This document shows, piece after piece, positions 1 to 10,740 of a stretch of DNA of 64,000 nt. The notes below the pieces were generated by a model. It did not search any database. It saw only the letters and a program-made list of their open reading frames with translations, and was not told the DNA's origin. The stretch spans positions 496,001 to 560,000 of the forward strand of contig OX637803.1 in the NCBI GenBank assembly GCA_951802425.1, in the 5' to 3' direction. Made by a program: the position numbers and the translations under genes. Every line of letters starts with the position of its first letter. Positions within the stretch are counted from its first letter, which is position 1. The DNA is from Clavaria fumosa. Taxonomy: Eukaryota; Basidiomycota; Agaricomycetes; Agaricales; Clavariaceae.

Positions 1-2
1 TC

Positions 3-128
3 CCCGCCGACGCCTATGAACACCCCCTCGTGCCCGACACACGCGACACGAGCCTCGACCCACCCACCAAACTCGAGCCGTCAACCGAACTACCACCGCG
101 CGAACACCAGGAGAGCCCGGAAGCCTAG
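3..128 (+). pseudogene. C-terminal tail of an LTR-retrotransposon polyprotein (T1), truncated by the window edge
   Basis: An open frame runs from the window edge to a TAG at 126-128. It encodes a Pro/Glu-rich tail of about 41 residues beginning PADAYEHPLV. No catalytic motif is visible. The identification rests on context: a purine-rich tract (AGGAGGGGGA, about 154-163) and an LTR-like sequence beginning TGTTACAATC follow within 40 bp, the usual order at the 3' end of a Ty3/gypsy element. Whether the coding part is gypsy or another family cannot be decided here. Confidence 0.45.
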
Positions 129-166
129 CGGGTCCATCGGGACGCCGGACCACAGGAGGGGGACTA

Positions 167-505
167 TGTTACAATCTCACCACGTCACCCCCCTCTTTTC
201 CTTTTCACCATATCACTGCCCTCCTTTTCTACCCTTCACGCCTCCCCTTCTCTTTCATCACATGCCTCATGCCGCGCCCCTCTTATGTTATCACACGTGA
301 GTCATCCCCGGCCTTGCCTCCTATGCACCGACTACACGCTTTCCCCATGCTGCGTTATGACTCACCCCCTCTGTAGTATATAAGTAGCCGTACCCACCTG
401 TAACAATCCCTTAGGTTGTTACCTTCCTATCACATACATCCTTTGCTCCTATTCGGCCAACTCTACCTGAGTTCCTCGAAATACCCGGGAGTCAACGCGA
501 CAATT
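167..505 (+). repeat. 3' LTR of T1 (right border uncertain)
   Basis: It begins TGTTACAATC directly after the polypurine tract and contains a TATA-type promoter (GTATATAAG, about 376-384). The right end is unsettled. A TGTAACA at about 399-405 would give perfect terminal inverted repeats but lies very close to the TATA box; sequence to about 505 could be U5. The left flank of the element is outside the window, so no target duplication can be tested. Confidence 0.45.
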
Positions 506-1659
506 GTTGACAACTGGTCAGCTATTGAGCCATGGTACCAACCTGTGGACTACCACTAGGTTGGGGTAGACTCATGGGGGTCAGTAGCTAAGGCCATAGG
601 TTATCAACACTTAGGTTACTGAAATGATAATATCAGCCCAAGGCAGTACCTTGCTGAATTGACTAGTTATAGTGCATTTGGCAGGAAGGTGTGGCACTGA
701 GTAACCTACTAGTCCTGTAGGTTAGACTATGAATAGATTGGGGAGAGGTTTGAGTCAGTCTGACTCCTGGCTGCTCAATTCTATTTATAGACAGTACCAG
801 ATCCATAACAGACCATGGAACGGTATGTTATCTGTTTCTAATTTCATGTTTGCTGCTCATATGGACACAGCAGGCCAAGAAGAGAAGGAAAAAGACTTTA
901 CTGATGAGCTGCATGATTTGCTGGTTTGAGCATGAAGTCAATGTAATGTGTGAGAAGGCCCTTCTTAACAAATGTGAGTCAGTCACTCTTTGGTGTGGTC
1001 TAGTTCTTAAGCATGTCTTGCAATGGTCATTGAATCATTCATTTTTAAGGACCAATGCAAAAGGAGGAAGCCCAGGTATGCCCCACCCACCACTGTTATT
1101 ACTTGGGAGGATGATGTCCCTTGATCCATCTGGAGTAGGGATGGTGTCCTCTTGGCTATGTATCTGCCCAACCTTGTCAAGGAATGAGGCAAGGTTAGTG
1201 TCTCTTCTAGCCAGTAATCCATGCCATTAACATTCTTTATATAGGAAGTGTTGACAGAGGCTCTCATGGCCTATGGTACCCAACATCTGCCAGCCCAATT
1301 CAAGACCAAGGTCAGCCAAGGTCAAGAGCACATATATGTGGAGTTGGAAAACTCCAAGAGGATTGTTGGTGAGGTTAGAATAGCCAGAGGCTGGAACACC
1401 TTGGGGTGCAAAGTGAGTGTAGAGTATTTTGTTTTTATGTTATTCTCACTATGGCCTGCAGGGAACAGAGACACTCATCACTTCGAGTGATATGATATGC
1501 ATGGGGAAATAGAACCATTCTCAGGACAGCAAATCTCTGTTCCTCATTTTACTCACACTAGTTGCTGGAAGTCTGTAGGTTCAGAATCACTTGTGTCCTA
1601 GTCTTTACCAAATACCATTTCTTCTCAAATTGTTGTCATTACTTGATTCTCCCTCCTAG
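506..1659. other. Gene-free stretch
   Basis: Only short unrelated reading frames are seen, with no recognisable domain, RNA gene or clear repeat. The base composition resembles the decayed transposon DNA further right. Confidence 0.4.
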
Positions 1660-1880
1660 CATCAGGAAACTGTCAATTGTCTTGACCCAACTTGGCCAGC
1701 AAGATCAGGAAGGGGAATGAGCTTGACTATATCTATATTACCTTGAATAGCTTGACTATCTTATATCCACTTGACAAGATTCCATGTCAAGCTGGCTAAG
1801 TTGTCTTGCTGGTTTTGGCCATCTTGATCTTGGGATCAAGCTGGCCAAGTTGGGTCAAGACAATTGACAGTTTCCTGATG
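1660..1880. mobile_element. MITE-like hairpin element
   Basis: A 221-bp unit bounded by an inverted repeat of about 40 bp: left CATCAGGAAACTGTCAATTG (1660-1679), right CAATTGACAGTTTCCTGATG (1861-1880), with pairing continuing inward through the CTTGACCCAACTTGGCCAG region. TA dinucleotides lie near both ends (1657-1658, 1881-1882), which would fit a TA target duplication, although one extra base intervenes on the left. It has no coding capacity. Assignment to a superfamily is not possible from this copy alone. Confidence 0.6.
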
Positions 1881-1882
1881 TA

Positions 1883-3375
1883 TGCTGCTGCCCTGACCTG
1901 GGCCTACTGTTCTATTCCACATTTCAATGTGTCCAATGTCTGGTCAGGCACTGGAGTCCCTTACCCCACCATCTGCCAGGCAAGAGAGGACTGTCTTGAA
2001 TGCATTCAGTATGAATTGGTGGGTGTGTGCATGTACCTATTTGTACTGTGGCAGTCCATTATAAAACTGGTATGTACAACAACTACCTGGCATATGCCTG
2101 TTTGTACTGTGGCAGTGGTCCTTAGAATGATTCATACCTCATACCAACTGAACAAGTGTCATTGCATACTGTACCTTTGGGTTGAATTCCATAATATAGC
2201 TACACAGTAGCTATATGGTAGGAACTAGTTTGTTGGTATGGAGTGTTAAAGCTTGGCCAACATTTTGCTGATGTAGACTCTAGGTGCTCCCAGAGTCCCC
2301 AGAGTATGCAGGTTTACAGTCAACCTTGGGATTTAATATGGAGTGCTCTTCACTTAGTTTTTACAATCTTTCCATCCCCAGGGTAACCTGCCATAATAAA
2401 CAGCTGTGTGCCCATTGTCTTGCAGATCTCCTCCTGGACTTGTTGAACTGTTGCTGCAAGTTTTTGGCAGTTCCTGCATTATGTAAGTCAAATAGGTTGG
2501 GACATACTTTTGTTGTAATTCAGCAGGGGCACTACCTTCTCTTGTGGACTGCTATGTTTTCATTCTACTCAATGCCCTGATGCTGCAGTGCATCAGGGTG
2601 TTTGGCCCTCAGCAGCCTCCTTTTGTTCAATGCTGTCACACTAGAAGCAAGTGTTTTAATAACAGTCCCACACAAAATGTCTTGGGCATCCAGACTCTAG
2701 TTCTATTAGGGAGGAGGTTGGGGGAGTCCAGGGGTATGATGTTTAGTTGTATTTGGATGATAGTTGGAATGAGAATGAAGAAGAATGAGAGAGTGAAGAG
2801 CCACACCTGCATTGTTCAAAGTGTCATGTGATGAGCACATGACAACAATGGACATACCTGTGCCACACCAAGGCCACACTCCCAGAATGCATTTATTTTC
2901 TTACCACCACTACTACTTTTTACCACCATCACAACTCTCTATCAACCACTCAGACCACCTCAGACACTAGTATGTTTTGATTTTACACTATTAGAGATTC
3001 TCTAATATGTTATCCAACCAGAATGTTCTTTTTCACCATTGTCAACATGGATCAGGCCTCCCTCCTGGGGCAGGACCTCCTCTCTCTTCCCTGGGGGATT
3101 GCAATTGACCCCATCAATCCCATTTCCCTCTGGACAATGATAGGAGTGTGGATAGATGGGCAGGTTACACCTGCTATCTTTGGTCCAATTGCTCATATAG
3201 GACCAGAGCAAATTTTCTTCCATCTTTATCATGACCACCCCCAGCTTGTCATGGAATGCCATGGAATGCCATGGAAACTCAAAAAAGTTATGGAAGTTTA
3301 TGGAAGGTTCTAGAGAAGCAGCATTGTAGAATCTTCTACAACTTGATGGAAGCTCATGGAATGTCATGGACTGCA
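1883..3375. other. Gene-free stretch with one unassigned open frame
   Basis: No domain was recognised. A plus-strand frame at about 3023-3313 is open for some 95 codons, but it resembles no family I know and is partly overlapped by an antisense frame. Near 3241-3370 there are short CATGGAATGC-type repeats. This is treated as non-coding or decayed DNA. Confidence 0.35.
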
Positions 3376-3457
3376 TTACTCAGCAGAGTGATTTGTTATT
3401 TCTTACTCAGTAGAGTGATTTGTCATTTTCTTACTCAGCAGGATGATTTGTCATTTG
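3376..3457. repeat. Three-copy 27-28 bp tandem repeat
   Basis: Units begin at 3376, 3403 and 3431, each starting TTACTCAG and continuing through a GATTTGTCATT-like core. It lies just upstream of an LTR-like stretch (about 3542-3831: starts TGTTGATT, TATA-like CTATATAAGG near 3659, ends CTAACA). Matching flanking duplications could not be found for that stretch. Confidence 0.7.
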
Positions 3458-3935
3458 ATTATTCATCTCAACTATAGCTTATTCAGCATTTATGGCATAT
3501 TGTGATTACTCAGCTCATGTACTCTGCTTACTAAACCCCTTTGTTGATTAGTAATCCTCTCATTACTAATGGTCTGATGACTCAGCTAGTTACTTTATTT
3601 AGTATAATTCTTCCCATGTGCTGACTAAGTCAGTCATGTGAAAGTCATGTGATCACTACTATATAAGGCCAGCTCACTAGTTGTATAGGATACTCAAGAG
3701 CAGTATTAATACAACTATACTTCATTGAGTTGGATACTCAATGAAGTATTAACTCAAAGCCCTACAGCCTCAACAATACACACACTCAAAGACTATAGGA
3801 GTCTATCCATAGTCCTCATCTGACCCTAACAAAGAGAACAACAGGGGAAATTGAGCTTAATACTGTTCCAAGCACCCCTGGAAATTTGGTTAACAGGAAT
3901 ACTACTAATCAAATTCTAACCTGAGAACACTGTGG

Positions 3936-4135
3936 TGTGTTGGCATCTTTTGGCCCTTGGTGGCCTTCCTTTGTTCAACACTATGGTGCATTGGCATCTT
4001 TTGGCCCTCAGTGTCAGTGCATTGGCATCTTTGGGCCCTCAATGGCCTTCCTTTGTTTGATGCTACAGTGCATTGGCATCTTTTGGCCCTTGGTGGCCTT
4101 CCTTTGTTTGACACTGCAGTGCATTGGCATGTTTT
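3936..4135. repeat. 51-bp minisatellite, about 4-5 units
   Basis: The core TTGGCATCTTTTGGCCCT recurs with TGGCAT at 3941, 3992, 4023, 4074 and 4125. Spacings are 51, 31, 51 and 51, so one unit lacks 20 bp. Because 51 is a multiple of three, several frames stay open across it; these are not regarded as genes. Confidence 0.85.
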
Positions 4136-4163
4136 CTCCTCTTCTAGCTTGGTTCCAACTACC

Positions 4164-4350
4164 CAAAGGTAGTGAAGCTTTCAGGTATGTGCACTTGTGT
4201 TTTTTCCTCACATGCTGATTTTTCTTCAGTCACACCCAATATCTGCAGACTTTGACACCCACAGGTAGTGATGCTTCAGGGTATGTGCACTTGCGTTTTT
4301 TCCTCACATACTGATTTTTCTTCAGTCATACCCAATCTTTGTGGACTTTG
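4164..4350. repeat. Tandem duplication of about 90 bp
   Basis: Two diverged copies in a row, each running from GGTAGTGA through GTATGTGCACTTG, TTTTTTCCTCACAT and TTTTTCTTCAGTCA to GACTTTGAC. No coding function was seen. Confidence 0.75.
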
Positions 4351-5992
4351 ACTTTGACACCTGACCTCTTCATGGACTTAGCCACCTCATAGTCATAGAT
4401 AATATTTGTAAAGATTCATGTGGTGGGGTGCTCCCAATGAGGGCATGCCTTGCCACTGAGCTTCATAGTTACTTTATTTACATGAAAAAATTAATAAAAA
4501 TAGGACTTTGACAAAGTCCACTTATATTGTAAACATGTACAGTGCTGTGCTGTGGCACCATTGTTTAGTCAGCTGATACATCCTCTTTGGTCACTGCATC
4601 CCCACTGATTGTACTGGCCAGGAGATCAGCCTACAGCTGATGCAACAGAAAAGGAGGGAAATGATGAGGTGAGTAGAACTTCTCTAGAAATAATCTGGAT
4701 GTGGTAACAGCAGACTCTCTCTCAACTGCAATTTCTGTGTGCAAACTCTCTGAAACAAATGTTGGCCATCCTGGGGGGATGAAACTTGGTCTCCCAGCCC
4801 AACACAAAATTCAAGTGTGTCAGTTGTCATGTTAGATCATCTGCCTGATGTGAATTATACCTTGTATGATTTATCTTATACCCTTTTTTTAATCTAAAAT
4901 TTCCCCCTATCCCCTCTACTTTGATGAGAAGCCAGTACCCCAGGTATTTGGCTTGGTCAAGCCTACCACACTACCAGATCCATAATGATCATGATCCTGA
5001 TCCTGGTTTCTGCCCTGATGCTCCATGGTTAGTGTTGCAATGTATCTCCAAGACAGATTCCATAAGTTACTATCTATGATCCCAGTAGCTAGTTATGCCT
5101 GGGACTTGTAGTATATAAACCCTGTACTTTCATAGTTTATCTGGCAGTCTGGATACTTCATTCATACTCTTGTTCTGAAATCTGTTCCTTGTCCCTCTTT
5201 GTCATTTGGGCTCTAAGTCCAACCCAACCCATCTCCATCCAGAAACTATTTCTTCTGTTAGTCTGTAACTTTGAAATCCAGGACACCTGGACTACATAGG
5301 GGTGTCATTTCAATACATTCACCAAAGTCCCACCTGAACCCTGAATTCCAATTCCAGCAGGCCTGGAATCCTGACCCAACATCTGACTGGACTTCATTCT
5401 GTCTGCCCAACCTTCTCAGCATGATCATAACAGTATCCACACATGGTGAAGGAGTATGTAAGGGATTGACAAGAAATACAAATGTAAAGAATAGGTCAAA
5501 AAGCATCAGTCAGAAACTGTGTACAAAAAGCAAATGAGGAGATGCATAGTTATGAGGGCATCTTGTCATTGTGCCATCTGGGATGTTGCCACTTGACCTG
5601 GGACCTGAAGTGTGCCAAGTGCAATATTTCATCATCGACCAAGGGATGCTTGTGTTGGAAAGTGTGGGCATCATTGGAGGGGTCAATGGTCTCTCATCTG
5701 AAGAAGTTTGCCTTCAAGTTGATTTGATTTAATAATGATTAATATAATATAATATAAAATACCTACATGATATCCGACATTTTGTAACCACAATGCTGCA
5801 GGTGTCATGGGATGGCAGTAAGGGGTTGTTGCATGTTGTAGTCCAACTAAGACTTTTATGGGAGTTCTTATCATTCACATCTCCAACTCACTTAGTCACA
5901 TGGCACCTCAAGCCTTCTCGATGCAAAGATGACAACAGCACCCATTGCCCCTTGCACAGCTGCTCCTCCATTCTAAGTACTAGGTCTCCCAG
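4351..5992. other. Gene-free stretch
   Basis: No recognisable gene. A TATA-like GTATATAAACCC near 5110 followed by pyrimidine-rich sequence could be part of an old LTR, but no partner copy or target duplication is present. Short frames around 5270-5540 match nothing known. Confidence 0.35.
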
Positions 5993-5993
5993 G

Positions 5994-6425
5994 CACCATG
6001 ACTCAGGTGTCCCAAGTTCCCTGTACCCCAGGTCCTATGTACCCCAGGTCCCAGGTGTCCCAAGTGTCTTAGGTCTCAGGTGTCCCAGGTGTCTCAGGTC
6101 CCAAGTCTTCTAGGTGCAACAGTGCTGAGCATTTCACATTCAGTCTTCCATGCAAACTTGGGACCTGCAGCAAATAGGACTTGATATGTGCCAGGTTCCT
6201 GGCATGGCCTTGATTATCCTGGATCATTGTGTACCAAGTCCTATTTGCTGCAGGTCCCAAGTTTGCACAGAAGACTGAATGTGAAGTGTTCAGCACTGTT
6301 GCACCTAGAAGACTTGGGACCTGAGACACCTGAGACACCTGAGACCTGAGACACCTGGGACACCTGGGGGTACATGGGACCTGTGGTACAGGGGACTTGG
6401 GACACCTGAGGATGGCACATGGTGG
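5994..6425. mobile_element. Large foldback element
   Basis: Two arms of about 190 bp (5994-6183 and 6235-6425) are near-perfect inverted copies around a spacer of about 50 bp. The outer arms consist of degenerate 10-bp units related to GGTGTCCCAA / GACACCTGAG. The inner arms share GGGACCTGCAGCAAATAGGACTT-like sequence. It is non-coding. The structure suits a foldback or MITE-type element; clear target duplications were not found. Confidence 0.7.
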
Positions 6426-6929
6426 TAATGCAAAAGTGACTTGCTCTTGAAGACTACATTATATCAGAGTTTCATATTTTTATCCTCTTTCCTTAATGAG
6501 TTATTCCAATTCAAATATTTCAGATATTCTAAAAACAATCATACTGAGTCACCATGACTCATTTCTTTGGTTTCAATTGCTGGGGATTGTGGGGACGGAC
6601 CCACAAATGCCCCTGATCACTTGGGCATTGTCCTGCAGTGCTCCCCATCTCAATCATGTCATTATTTTGCCCATAGCTCCTCATCACTCCCTGTAATGAT
6701 CAAATGATACCTATCTTGATCAATCTATACTGCACTTAGTCCTACCCTAAGCCTAATAAGTCCTAGGGTGTCCCCAGTCCCAAAGGAGAAAGGGGGAGGG
6801 CAGAGGATTATGCTCAAACAGCTACAGGGGCACAATCCTCTATCATGGAGGAGCACCCCAAAAAAGGAAATTCTGCCTTCCCAATGTGGCTACTGTGGGA
6901 ATGAGCCATGCCATCAGCCCCCAATCACC

Positions 6930-7665
6930 TGATCAAGGCCTGGTCCTGTTGTCACTCATAAAGGACATCCTCAACCTCCACCACTCAGCTTGGACTACAG
7001 TGCACCTGGGGATCACCAAGACCCAGGTTGTGGTTGCAAAGTACTGGTATTGGCCTACACTTAAGAAGGACACCTGTGCCTATGTCATCACCTGCAATGT
7101 CTGCCCAAGGATAAAACCTTGATGAGGCAGGAAGCCCATGCCTCTCCACCCTCTCCCCATTCCCTCATGACTTTGGCAGGTCATTGGCTGGGACCTTATC
7201 AGTCCCATTTCAGAATCTGCAGGTTATGACATGATCTTGGTGATTAAAGACTACCTCACCAAGACCATCATCCTTGTCCTGACTATCCAGGAACTCACCT
7301 CAAAGGGGCAGCCTTGATCCTCTTGGAGAAGATATATGCCTATTATGGACTCCTGGAAAAGGTAGTATCTGACCAGGGAGGCCAATTCATTTCCAAATTT
7401 ATGCATGAGGTCCACAACAAGCTGGGAATCAAGTCAGCTGTGTCTACTGCCTACCACCCCCAGATGGATGGACTAGTGGAAAGGGCTAATCAGGAGGTTG
7501 AGGTAGTACTCCAAGCACTAACCAAAGAAGATCAGGCCAACTGGGCTGCCATGCTTCCTCTTGCCCAGTTCACCCTTAACTCATGGCCCACATTCTCTGC
7601 CCTTCATGGCTTCGAACCTGCACCACTTCCTGGATTCTTGTTAGGAGAATGTATCAATACCACAC
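6930..7665 (+). pseudogene. Orphan Ty3/gypsy integrase fragment
   Basis: The remnant covers the H2C2 zinc-binding segment (LNLHHSAWTTVHLGI, then CNVC at about 7096-7107) and the catalytic core. It includes SDQGGQF near 7368 and DGLVERANQEVE near 7467-7502, which carry the second Asp and the Glu of the DDE triad. The order and wording closely match the integrase of T2 at 12.8-13.4 kb, so both come from one family. There is a stop after the zinc-binding part, a frame change near 7310, and the right end breaks off near 7650. No protease or RT lies beside it. Confidence 0.8.
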
Positions 7666-7689
7666 TATGCCATATGTAGTTGTTCCTTC

Positions 7690-8421
7690 CACCTTAAGTT
7701 TTCAAGAAATGCATCTCATTAGTCTGTGAACATGGCCCTCTACTCTACATCTGTTCTATGTAACAATATTCATGGAAACCAAGCAGATTTAACCTAGCTG
7801 GATGAATAAGAACACAAGCATCAGGAAAAGCATCAGGAGCTTTTAGCAAGGCATACCAAGACATACCCACATACCATCCAAACCAGTGAAAACTGCCCCA
7901 CATATAAGTACAAAGTAGTTATTACATGCGAGGCAGCTGTTAAATACCAGTTATTACACATGAGGCAGCTGTTAAATACTAGTTATTATGTGCAAGTCAG
8001 TTGTTTAAAACCACTTTTTACCAATGGTCAGGAATTTAAATCAGTCTATACTTACCTCTCATCATGGTCTGCCAATGTCCAAATCACCAATGGCAGGCCC
8101 CCACTAAGTTGTCTGCCTTGCCCATCTGAACCACCTTCATTGACTTGCACTTGAAAATGACTCTCCACTATATTCCTTCGAACCAAGCCATTGTGCCTAC
8201 CACTCCCCCAATATTATGCTGCACAATGCACAACACTTTGATACAATTGCTGGTGTGATAAGAAGCACTTCAATGAAAGAGAGAGGGGAGGCCTGCATCT
8301 GAACCACATTGCATTTCTCTGAGAGGTTGAAGAGGAGTCTGCACCCTTTCTCAAGCTGCCATTCATGGATACTATCCTTCAAGATGTTTTCGATGGGGTG
8401 AGTTCTTAGTTCTAATCTCAA
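7690..8421. other. Gene-free stretch with a 32-bp triplicated repeat
   Basis: Three consecutive 32-bp units (7917-7948, 7949-7980, 7981-8012) begin AGTTATTA and contain GGCAGCTGTTAAATAC or a diverged form. The remainder up to the T2 LTR holds no recognisable gene. Confidence 0.6.
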
Positions 8422-8937
8422 ATTTGTGTGATGGCACATCAAGCGGGATGCCATCACCCTGTCACTGTCCATCAAGCGACTATCCCTAATGTGACTTTGT
8501 TCTCTCCCATGCCCCATTCATACTGTTATCCTGTTCCCCTAACACCCTTATCTCCCTCCCACATTGGCTTCTTGTCTCCTTGATGTCCTTGTCCTTCCCT
8601 TACCATCATCCCCTCTCCCCACCAACTGACACTTCCTTTCTCGGTGTCCCAACAACCCTACGATTGTTACTCGGATACCTTCATTTCCTTGCTACCATCA
8701 TCCTCATTGGACATTGCCCTACTGTTACCTTGTACTTATATTGTCTCCATAGAATCAGACCCAGTATATATACGAGTAGATATGAGGCCTGTATTTCCTT
8801 AGACTTTGATATTCTCAGACATTGCCTCTTTCTACCTTGTAGTCAAGCTTTTTGTGTCTGTTATCCATGTGACCTCCATGACCTTGTCATGACTTCACTG
8901 TGACCTTTAAGCTCCCAATTTAGGATTGACCACAACA
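8422..8937 (+). repeat. 5' LTR of T2, missing its first ~95 bp
   Basis: It matches 14155-14681 along its length and ends CCACAACA (8930-8937), the inverse of the TGTTGTGG that begins the 3' copy at 14062. The first part present in the 3' LTR is replaced here by unrelated sequence, so this LTR is 5'-truncated. A TATA motif (GTATATATACG, about 8763) lies inside. The next 12 bases, TAATATCAAAGT, resemble the initiator-Met-tRNA primer site TGGTATCAGAGC with four transitions. Confidence 0.8.
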
Positions 8938-9246
8938 TAATATCAAAGTCTCCACCCTGTCCCTCATCCCAACTTGATGTCCGCAATGTCTCGACATCGA
9001 CGACCAACCCCAACCAACCTTGCCCAGCCCTCCTAACATACTTGGAAGCCACAACCCTCACCATTCGCCAAACTGGATTCCCAGACTCTCAGAGAAAAGA
9101 ACTTGCCAGTCCCCTGAGGCCTTACAGATAGGCAAAAACAACATCACTTCTTCACCCTTCGCTTCATTGATCACTGTACACTGGCACCCATCACACATTG
9201 CAATTCTCTGGACAGATGACCCCCGTGGAGTACCATTTATCGTTCA

Positions 9247-10740
9247 GTGGAACAACAGTTTATAAAACCCAGACCTTGGTCCTTGAGAGAGATTTGTGAG
9301 CAAAAGCTCTACCCAAGCTACATCCCTGCAGAGTTCCCCATGCTACTTACTGCCACCCTTAACGAAGAGATATTTCATCAGGTTACTGAAGGCCTGATGA
9401 TAGAGGACATTGAAAATGTCAAGTCCCTGCCAAGAATGCCCTTGCCTGCTCCTCCTGCACGAAACCCTACCTATGCTGACACCATGGTTCAGACTGACAC
9501 TGCCAAGCCCAAACCCAGAACCAACTGTTACCTACAAGTACGCACACCCAGTGTGTGGCTCCTTGTTGACACCAGTTGCAACCCACCCTGACTTACCTCC
9601 TGGTCGCCCATCAACCCCCAAGTCTACCCTAGTGCCTGGCCTTCGCCTGCTTCAGATATCGGATGAAGTCTTCAGGATGCCCTCAATCAGCCCCACACAC
9701 TCACCGCCTCCCACGACCCTTGCCCTCCCCATAGTGCTCAATCCCCCATCACCCCAGACTCCCTCTCCCCCTCCTCAGTCTCCTCCATCTCCTTTGCCTC
9801 AGATTCCACAGAACTCCTGGACATTGACAATGAGATATTCAGATACAATGTCTAGCAGATTCTCCATCACCCCTTTCGATGGGAGTAAGATTGCTTACCA
9901 GACCTTCATCCGGCAACTTAACATTTTCTTCCTTGTGGAAACTGAAGGGTTCAATACAGACCTAAAACGAATTCTTTTTACCCTAAATCAGATGCATGGA
10001 GGCTATGCTGGGGATTGGGCAAACTCTGTGGTCGAGAAGATAGTCGCGAACCCCACCTCATGCCCCACCTGGGCTATCTTCAAGGGGAGAATGGACACTG
10101 AGTTTGCTGACTTGGTGGAAAAGGAAAATGCCTATCTTAAGCTTGGAAAGCTTAAGCAAGGTAAATGACCAGTTAATGAGCTTCTAACAGAGTTCGACCA
10201 GCTAGTCGCAAAAGCCAAACTCTCAGAGGAAACTCATGGCAACCTCCTTGTTACCCTCCTTGAACCCGTGCTCAACTTTGCCATCACTGACCGCATATAT
10301 GCCGCTGCCTCCCTTCCACCCAACTACTCTGCTTGGAAGAGGAAGGCCCTCACCATCGATCAACATGATGCTTGAACATCACGACACTATGCGCCCCACC
10401 TGGCCCATTGTTTTCGTCAAACCACCCAATCGCCTGGCTCCGCAACCTTCCACACCCCCACAACACAACCCGAACACCATGCAGGTTGACCGAATCCTAT
10501 CATGAGGCAATTGTTATAATTGTCAACAGCCCAGTCACCTCACGTGCAGCTGTCCGCTCCCTTGCAACCCCCCCTGAGTCCCCCAAATCGATGTCCAAGC
10601 CAATGACACCTCGACCGCCACTGTCGACGAGCTTGAGGCCCTGGTGGCCCAGCTCTGCAACACCATCAAGGTGAAGGATAAGGAGCTCGGGGTGCTGAAA
10701 GAGGCGAAAGCGGATTTTCCTGCCAGTGAGGAGTGAAGGA
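9247..10740 (+). pseudogene. T2 gag remnant
   Basis: Pieces of a gag-like protein in several frames. A proline-rich stretch is followed by a capsid-like segment RFSITPFDGSKIAYQTFIRQ (about 9850-9910) and KLGKLKQGK, where a TGA at 10166-10168 interrupts an otherwise continuing frame. The FDG motif and its position before a DSG protease are shared with the gag proteins of N1 and N2. No intact CCHC knuckle was found. It would have formed the capsid that packages element RNA; this copy cannot make it. Confidence 0.7.

Noticed and set aside
3023..3313. Possible protein of about 95 residues
   Set aside because: No family resemblance, no supporting context, and an overlapping antisense frame of similar length.
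3542..3831. Solo LTR (TGTTGATT...CTAACA with a TATA motif)
   Set aside because: The five bases on either side do not match, and no second copy is in the window.
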